Below are positions 57,330 through 64,000 of a stretch of 64,000 nucleotides of DNA, piece after piece (within the stretch, counting starts at the first letter, position 1; each line of letters begins with the position of its first letter). Both the position numbers and the translations under genes were made by a program. The notes beneath the pieces are model-generated. The model searched no databases. It saw only the letters and a program-made list of their open reading frames with translations, and was not told the DNA's origin. The stretch lies in contig JAGFBZ010002320.1 in the NCBI GenBank assembly GCA_018398805.1, forward strand, positions 1-64,000, given 5' to 3'. This stretch comes from Hirundichthys speculiger (lineage: Eukaryota; Chordata; Actinopteri; Beloniformes; Exocoetidae).

Positions 57330-57872
57330 GGTTAGGTTAGGGTTAGGGGTTAGGGTTAGGTTAGGGTTATTAGGGGTTAGGGTTAGGGGTTAGGTTAGGG
57401 TTAGGGGGTTAGGGGTTAGGGTTATTTTTAGGGTTAGGGTTTAGGGTTAGGTTTAGGGTTAGGGGTTAGGGTTAGGGTTAGTTAGGGGGTTAGGGTTAGG
57501 GTTAGTTTCGGGTTAGGGGTTAGGGGTTAGGGTTAGGGTTTCGGGTTCGGGTTAGGGGTTTCGGGGTTAGGGTTAGGTTAGGTTAGGGTTAGGGGTTAGG
57601 GGTTAGGGTTAGGGTTGGGGTTAGGTTTAGGGTTTTGGGGTTAGGGTTAGGGTTAGGGTAAGGGGTTGGATTAGGGTTAGGGGTTAGCGGTTAGGGGTTA
57701 GGGTTATGTTAGGGGTTAGGAGTTAGGGTTAGTGGTTAGAGTTAGGGTTAGGGGTTAGCGGTTAGGGGTTAGATTTAGGGTTAGGTTTAGGGTTAGGGGT
57801 TAGGTTTAGGGTTAGGGGTTAGGGTTAGGGGTTAGGAGTTAGGGTTAGGAGTTAGGGTTAGGAGTTAGGGTT
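56984..57872 (+). repeat. degenerate telomere-like array (TTAGGG / TTAGGGG)n, 0.9 kb
   Basis: About 130 units, mainly TTAGGG and TTAGGGG with variants GTTAGGA, TTCGGG and TTAGCGG. The vertebrate telomere hexamer is the base unit, but the mixture with 7-mers and substitutions shows an old interstitial block. G-rich strand is plus. Confidence 0.95.
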
Positions 57873-58182
57873 GTATACAAGCAACAATCGCAAAAAAAGC
57901 TTCAGCCTCGTGATTTACGTGCATTGAAACCATGAAAGGACAGAAAAGCAAACAAGGCTGTTCACATCCTTGTTTTGTTCTGGGAGATGGAAACATTTAA
58001 AAAAAAAAAAAAAAACAGAATTGCTCCTTTGTGTTCATCATCATCCTGCTCTCTCACGTGACTGCTTCCTATCTGAACTTTCGCCTGTTTTTCCCACTCC
58101 TGCCATCTTTCCTCCTCTTCGGTCCAAACCTCTGTCTAGTGTCTCTGTTGCTAACGCTACTGTCCCAGCGTCTCTCATCAAA

Positions 58183-58225
<43 letters not shown>

Positions 58226-59220
58226 AAAAAAAAAAAAAAACCCTCGTCCTCTCTCTAACTTTCTCTCCTCTCGTCCTCGCTCCAGCTCTCCAAATTGGCC
58301 GGCTGTTTCTTTTTTTTTTTTACTTTCACATCCCTGTTCCTTGAAGAGAAACTGCCAGTTTGAGGTGTTGAAGAAAATCCTGGAACCTGAACGGAGGCCA
58401 GCGAACATGAACCCAATTAACGGCTCGGTTGTGTGTTAGCATGCACATGTGTGTTTCTTGTTTCTTGCATAAGTCCACGTGGGCGTGCATGTGTGTGTGT
58501 GTTCTGCAGCAGGGCGATCAGCTTTGAGCCAGAGGTTTGAGAGACTAGAGGGCGGGAATTATGGGAAATGAAACCAAGTTGAACACAAAAAGTTCTGCAC
58601 AGACACAAATAAAAAACAGATAAAACTAAGAAATTACTGAGAAGTTAATTTTTTTATTTTTTTTTTTATGTGGGATATTATAATAAAAACAGCCTGGTCT
58701 CAAATTAAAGAAATATAACTTTAGTCGAACAGCACATGCCATACATGACAACTTTATTTATTTCACTAAAAGCTGAGCCAAGACACAGGAGCGGTGTGTG
58801 AAAAACTAAGTGCTCCCCGTGATTCAACAGCTTGCAAAACCACCTTCGGCGCAGTAACTTAAAATAATCATCTTATTTATGACTCGTGGAAAGATCTTGG
58901 CTGATGTTGTTTCACTTCGCTGACGTTTGTGGCCGTTGATTTACTCGCGGCTGTCAATGTCCTGGCGTGGCATCAGCGCCGGCTGGAGGCCTGGACCCCG
59001 ACCAGCGGCCACTTCAGCGCCCTCGTCGCTTTCAAGGCGTTTGCGTCTTCGGCGCTTGTCAGACAAGACAAGTTCGTCAGAGTTGAAGATCTCCACGTTG
59101 GTCTCGTCTGTCCGATGGGACGTTCACACTCGGTCTGCTTGTCCTTGACGACATGCTCTAATCTCAATGCTCTGAATCTGATTTATTTAATGTTTTTGTG
59201 TCCAAACTCTCTATCTAGAT
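57873..59220. other. no gene; long A tract
   Basis: A16 near 57999 and a 60-bp A tract with two C interruptions at 58183-58240, followed by a T-run at 58310-58321. 58925-59170 has a 119-codon frame without recognised domains. Confidence 0.45.
58183..58240 (+). repeat. poly(A) tract
   Basis: Nearly pure A over about 58 bases. It could be the tail of a processed insertion, but no body was recognised upstream. Confidence 0.9.
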
Positions 59221-59400
59221 CAGGGCTGACCAACCCTGGTCCTCCAGAGCTGCACGTCTTAGATGTTTCCCTGCTTCAGCGCACCTGATTCCCGTGAACG
59301 GGTCGTTGACAGACCTGGATGAGCAGCTGACGGTGATCCATCCATCTGAATCAGGTGCTGAAGCAGGGAAACATCTAAGGACATCCGTTGCCCGGACAAC
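59221..59400 (+). mobile_element. palindromic hAT-type MITE, copy 2 (degraded)
   Basis: Starts 'cagggctgaccaaccctgg'. The arms 'cttagatgtttccctgcttc' and 'gaagcagggaaacatctaag' are complementary and match the plan of the copy at 28540. The right terminus is worn and no duplication can be scored. Confidence 0.6.
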
Positions 59401-60079
59401 GCCTGGCATGGACGCTTCTCGCTGCTGCTCCGGGACTTGTCCCTGCGACGCTGGACCCTCCAGTTTGTGTCCGGTTTGTGGTGATCTGCGGTCGGATGTC
59501 TACATACTGTCTGCAGGGGGCGGATCGGTCCTCTTGCGGCTGGTGGAGACCTGCCGCCGCGGACATGGACGGTGTCGCTGGAGGCCGGTTCGGGAAAGCT
59601 AAGCTAAGTAGCCCTGAACTGCTACCCGCGGCAACCACCACCACTGGATCTGGGCTGCAGCGTCACTGAGCCGGGACGGGAGCCCCCGACGTAGCGGCGG
59701 CGGCATGCTGCCCCCGTCCAGCAGTCTACACGCCGGATGGGTCAGCTGACCTGGCAGGGGCCGTCTGGTGACCTGGTGGGGTCCAGCACCGCCGGGGGAG
59801 ACGACAACGGCCTGGTCCGGTCCGCATGATGAACCGGGCTCTGGGACGGTCGGCTCCGTCGCTCGCCGTACTGAATGGAGCTCAGTCTTCCCAGAGGAGA
59901 CGGTCTGGTTCATCTGTGTTTCCTCCTCTGACCTGGAGATATCTCACTTGTCATCATTATGGAGATATACTGGTTCTAACGACTGCTAACGGCGGTTATC
60001 TGGAGTTAGCACTCGGACCACGGGACCTGGCATGAAAAGGAGCGCTGGACACTAGCAGCTCCTCTAGTTCACCAGACTG
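59401..60079. other. GC-rich stretch, no gene seen
   Basis: Overlapping open frames on both strands (up to 104 codons) reflect GC richness. No domain recognised. It could be the 5' part of the retroposon whose tail follows. Confidence 0.3.
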
Positions 60080-60160
60080 GTGTACTGAAACTGGAATTTC
60101 CCCCTTGGGGGATTAATAAAGTATTTTTGAATTGAATTTTGAATTGAATTGAAGACCTGC
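60080..60160 (+). mobile_element. retroposon 3' tail (TTGAAT repeats)
   Basis: 'gaaactggaatttccccctt' + 'gggggattaataaagtattt' followed by ttgaattgaattttgaattgaattga. This is the standard 3' end of a fish non-LTR retroposon. The body is not identified. Confidence 0.6.
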
Positions 60161-60207
60161 AGGGTTGCAGGGGCAGAGACCCCTGGTCCAGATGCAATAT
60201 GGATATG

Positions 60208-61224
60208 TAGGGGTGTCACATTATCGCGTTAATTGTGATTAATTAATTGCAGACATATTAAGCGCGTTAAGTTTTTTAATCACGTTAATCTAATTTCTAA
60301 TCTCTAATTTTACTGGTTCTGTTTGCGAGTTGCCTTTTTATAAAATAACGTTTGTAGGTCAGTCACCGTAGAGATATATGTCAGTCACACCCTGAAGTGG
60401 ACATTGATTGGCTGTCATTGTGTTTGGGCGTGTTTAGCATAAGCTGATAGGCTCCTATTGTAGTTGGGAGGGAAAGGTGAGGAGCAGTGAGTAGCGGGTA
60501 GGAGACGTGAAAATGGAGGAGCATCTAAAAGTTGTCGGTCCAATGAACGGGAAATTTAAATTTCAAAATCGCCCCGATGGCAACATTGATAGAAGTAGAG
60601 TGATGTGTCTTCTTTGTAAGAAGGAGTTTGCTTACCGCCGAAGCAGTTCAAGTTTAGCCTACCACATCAACGCAAAGCACCCTGTCACGAGTGCAGCCAC
60701 AGCTAACGTTAGCGGTTAGCAACTTAGCGAACAATAGCAAAGCTCTTTGCCAAACTACACTCGAGGAGAACACCCAGCGTACGAGCAAGTCTGCGCTATC
60801 CATTCTTGCCAAATGGATAACGATAAACTGCATTTATATGCATTTATCCACTTTATACGGACCTGTTTTTATACTCTTGAAGCATTCTCAGGAAAACATG
60901 TTCAGTGTTCAACAACAGCCCTAATTATTTGGAGATTGACAAAAGAACACAGAAGTATTTTGCCTCCTGGTGGTGGAAACTGAAGATTGCAGGCAATAAA
61001 TCTGTCAATAAATGACTTTATAAAGCCACTTTCTTGTTATTGTTATATATCAATCTTTTGATCCTGCTACAATAATGAAATAATGAGTTCAAATGAAAAA
61101 TACCTCAAGTTGAGGGCTTTTCTCAGCAATTTTTAGGTGAGATTAAAAAAGAGATTAATTAGATTAATCAATTACAGATAACAATTAGTGAATCTCTCAA
61201 TTTTTTAATGGCATGACAGCACTA
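60208..61224 (+). mobile_element. hAT element with BED-finger start, TSD 7/8
   Basis: The ends are 'taggggtgtcacattatcgc' (60208) and 'ggcatgacagcacta' (61224), imperfect inverted repeats. The flanks tggatatg (60200-60207) and tagatatg (61225-61232) match at 7 of 8. It contains an intact-looking transposase N-terminus at 60507, then a large deletion, and an AATAAA-bearing tail near 60990. 1,017 bp in all. Confidence 0.85.
60507..60719 (+). pseudogene. hAT transposase N-terminus with BED zinc finger
   Basis: Seventy codons: 'MKMEEHLKVVGPMNGKFKF' then 'SRVMCLLCKKEFAYRRSSSS' and 'LAYHINAKHP'. C-x2-C and H-x4-H give a complete BED zinc site. A second ATG two codons in (MEEH) may be the real start. 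The frame ends at a TAG (60717-60719) where the catalytic domain should follow. 60745-60930 may hold a scrap of the C-terminal part in other frames. Confidence 0.75.
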
Positions 61225-61232
61225 TAGATATG

Positions 61233-61665
61233 CTCAAAAAAATAAATAAAGAATCCAGTGTGCGCTGGTAGTGTTAACATGGTCCGCAGGACTCGGGTCC
61301 AGAAGCCTTGTGGTCTGTTCAGACTCGACTCTGCAAACCGAAGCTGTGCTGCCATGTTGCTTTTGGAGGGGAGAGTTTTTCTCCTGGCGACCCGTCCAAA
61401 CCTCGCCATACTGCTGGTTTTTTTCTAATTATACTGTCATGAAGTTTAACGTTTAACCGAGGTCTGTAAAGTCAAGTAGAAAAGTAGTTATTGGTTTTTT
61501 TTTTTTTTTTTTCTCCGAGCGTTGAATTGTCTGACCTCGGGCTGAATTTTCTGAGATGTCCAGCCACCGTCGTAAATATCTTTCCACTCGTGAGCGATGA
61601 ATTCCCAGATGTTTGGAGATGGCCTTACAACCTTCCCCAGTGTGACGGGCCGCAAAATACCGACT
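61233..61665. other. no gene seen
   Basis: T-run at 61495-61512. Short frames on both strands without support. Confidence 0.35.
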
Positions 61666-61673
61666 CCCTTAGG

Positions 61674-62805
61674 CAGAGACGCCGCAACGGGGTAGGCATA
61701 CTCGGCAATTGCCTAGGGCCCCGAGCTGTAAGGGGCCCCAGGACAGCGGTGACATTGGTCTTTTTATCAATGACAAAATGACTGGACTGTTTTAGACACT
61801 GCAACGACGATATGTTGAAAACCCCCTCGCATAGGGCCCCCACTAGCTGTCACTGCCTCCTGTGTTAAGGCACAACCTGAAACCTCCATAGACACCTCAG
61901 CGACACATTTGGACCCCCCTAATGGGGCCCCGACTGCACGTGGCCGGCTTTCTGCGGTGCTTCAAACTCGATACAAGAAAAATGAAGTGAGCACATCCAT
62001 CAGGACGCGCAAAAAGAAAAAAAAAAACAAGAAGATAAAGAAAAAAGAAAATGGGAAAGTGGTAAGTTCAAAGGTGTATAAACTTAGTCTCAGGAAGCAC
62101 AACTGCACATGACATGTTTACTGCACCTTAGCTTGGATTATTTAAACAGTAGTTAACAGTAAGCTAACCAGTAACCGACATACAGTCATGGAAAAAATTA
62201 TTAGACCACCATTTTTTCTTCACTTTCTTGTTCATTTTAATACCTGGTACCACTAAACGTCATCATGTGACTAAAACAGACAGAAAAGAAAACACTGAAT
62301 GCATAAAAACAGTGTTTTTGGCAGTACAACGCCATAGCTATTGATGTAAAAACTTAAGGATTTATGTTATAATCAAGAAAACCATGGAAAATGGTAAGAT
62401 ATCAGCTCTTAAATAAAACTCTTATGAGCAATCTTTGTGGTTATCATTATGTTTGTCCGAACAAATGTACCTTTAGTTGTACCAGGCATTAAAATGAACA
62501 AGAAACTGAAGAAAACAAGGGTGGTCTAATAATTTTTTCCATGACTGTATGTCTCCTTAAATTTTTTTGCAATGTCACATTAATCAAAAATATTATCAGG
62601 TCGAGTGAAGTTGGCTGTTCATTAATTATTCCAAACAGATCTTAATGTTGAGTGTGTTAGCATACACTATTCTTGCAATATGTATTTATGACTAAATATG
62701 TTGTGGATTTTTGGATTGAATGATTTTCTTGGTGATTTTGCACCGGGGGGGCCCCCCCATGCTCACTCTTGCCTGGGGCCCCCAAGGTGACTAGCAACGG
62801 CCCTG
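61674..62805 (+). mobile_element. hAT element (CAG ... CTG ends) with perfect TSD and nested MITE
   Basis: The ends are 'cagagacgccgcaacgg' (61674) and 'ctagcaacggccctg' (62805). Identical 8-bp flanks cccttagg at 61666-61673 and 62806-62813. Subterminal 'ctagggccccgagctgtaag' and 'gcctggggcccccaagg' blocks are GC-rich while the middle is AT-rich. The A-rich frame at 61909-62112 is not a recognisable transposase. A TA-flanked MITE is nested at 62183-62547. Confidence 0.85.
62183..62547 (+). mobile_element. Tc1/mariner-type MITE nested in hAT
   Basis: The ends are 'cagtcatggaaaaaattatt' + 'agaccacc' and its near-exact complement ('ggtggtctaataattttttc'), with TA at 62181-62182 and 62548-62549. 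365 bp, AT-rich, no gene. It was inserted after the surrounding hAT element. Confidence 0.9.
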
Positions 62806-62813
62806 CCCTTAGG

Positions 62814-64000
62814 TCACATGGCTGATATCCTTCCTCCTTGGCGTTGTGTTCACACCTGGAGTTTCTACAGTTTTTGTTGGAAAAAAGAAAACAAAACAGA
62901 AATGAACCGAAATGAAAGAAGGCTGTACGTTCCGGTCACGTGACCGGACCCGTCACGGCGCTGCGTCCGTCTACTCACCAAGTTTCCCACAAGCCCTGGG
63001 CCGACTAATCCTCCAGCATGCCAGCGGTTCACATTTTCGTTTCTTTCGCGCCCACCTTCCCGTGGCAGGACCGGCTCGTGTGCTCGGAGCTCCTTCGACG
63101 TCTCTTTCCCGTCGCCTGATTTAAGCTGCAACACATCGGGCCTCGGTATTTCGGTCATAAACAGATCATAAAGGCCTGTCTTTACTAATGACTCGGCTAA
63201 AGAGAGAAGCAGATCTTCTGTTAAACCTGAATGCGGGCAGAGCGGTTCTTTATAGTTTGGCTTCCACCGCCTCCATATTTTTTATGGAAATGCTGCTGAG
63301 TGTTCCCGACCAGCACTCAGGGTTTGACGGGCTTTCATCGCCAAGAGCTATATATTAGTGTATTTTAGGCTTTTCAAGCTGATGGTTCAACATGAAGCGA
63401 GCAGACGCGAGGCGTCGTGGCCAGAGTGGGAGCTTAGAAGAGGAGGGAGGATAAAGTGTCGACCAGAAAACCTTGGATTTGGGAGGTTTGGTTAAACATT
63501 CGTGCTGCCAAAGAGCCCTCGAACAAGGCTGCATACCTGCCAGCTCTCCAGTCTGCGCTCAGATCTACTGTATGTGAAACATTTAGCTGCTTTGTTTCTC
63601 CGGGAAAGCTTCCCGCCAAACGTCACTCATTCGCGTTCAGACCAACGCAGACGCTCTCTGGCGTTTAAAAGCTGAGCTGCGTCGTACATGAACGTCACAA
63701 TGTGACCACTTACGTGCTCTTTACTCCCACCCTGTTGAGGGGCATCATGGGAGTAAATGGTGGTGCGATTTTGAAATCTACCTGCCAATGTGGCGCTCGG
63801 ATAAATAAATGAATAAAGCATAAATAAAGCTTTAATTTGGTTTATTTGATTCCAAAGCGCAGTGGTTGCGCGCCAAAACCCAGTCTGGCTGGTCTCGGGC
63901 CTTTTCAGATATTCCTTCATTTTCACGACATAAAAATAGTATCTATTACTTTTCCCTCCTCGCCGTGTGTCTCCTCCACATATCTTTTAACTCCATGTTA
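62814..64000. other. no gene seen
   Basis: Mixed composition with short overlapping frames on both strands (largest about 99 codons at 63627-63926, minus). None shows splice context or a recognised family. No repeat edge reaches the window end. Confidence 0.35.

Noticed and set aside
58183..58240. Processed pseudogene ending in poly(A)
   Set aside because: No recognisable gene body upstream and no target duplication seen around the A tract.

Overview
The window looks like accessory, non-genic DNA from a teleost fish. The evidence is the repeat content: RTE/Rex-like, L2/CR1-like and L1-Tx1-like LINE fragments, Tc1 and other TA-flanked mariner-type elements, and many internally deleted hAT elements with 8-bp target duplications. 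There are also vertebrate-type TTAGGG-like arrays and abundant CA, TG, TA and ATCT microsatellites. I see no complete protein-coding host gene, rRNA, tRNA or CRISPR. Most long open frames are artefacts of tandem repeats whose period or unit lacks stop codons. The best candidate for a host exon is a short minus-strand segment at 2409-2536 with good splice sites.

Layout. 1-1.6 kb: a Tc1 remnant interrupted by a retroposon tail that itself carries a hAT element. 2.4-2.5 kb: the candidate exon. 2.9-3.4 kb: a TA-flanked MITE. 4.8-5.06 kb: (TA)n between hAT ends. 6.13 kb: a short CCCTAA block. 7.2-8.3 kb: an RTE LINE split by a MITE. 9.5-10.6 kb: a 9-bp minisatellite. 11.5-12.7 and 19.7-20.5 kb: inverted copies of a composite hAT-within-hAT. 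14.3-18.2 kb: the 3' end of a LINE whose reading frame has been blown up into about 90 copies of a 36-bp unit. 24.7-25.6 kb: a minisatellite with a clean hAT insertion. 26.4-27.1 kb: an RT fragment. 30.1-32.7 kb: a 19-23-bp minisatellite.

Right half. 37.8-39.1 kb: a tandem array of MITE-like units joined to a larger relative. 39.65-41.02 kb: an unusual element with near-identical 75-bp inverted ends that spill inward into tandem 20-23-bp repeats. 42.2-43.2 kb: a hAT element with a BED-finger remnant. 43.7-44.4 and 46.0-48.8 kb: two copies of another hAT family, the second split by an L2/CR1-like LINE with a recognisable RT. 49.1 and 52.6 kb: TA-flanked MITEs around a THAP-domain transposon (or gene) remnant. 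55.1-56.3 kb: an L1-Tx1 3' end split by a hAT element. 57.0-57.9 kb: an 0.9-kb degenerate TTAGGG/TTAGGGG array. 60.2-61.2 and 61.7-62.8 kb: two hAT elements with target duplications, the second carrying a nested TA-flanked MITE.

The parts do not form a pathway. What links them is insertion order, which can be read from nesting and target duplications, and repeated tandem amplification inside or next to mobile elements. Family names come from recognisable protein motifs, terminal repeats and target duplications seen in the sequence; no database search was possible. Copy-to-copy comparisons were made by eye.
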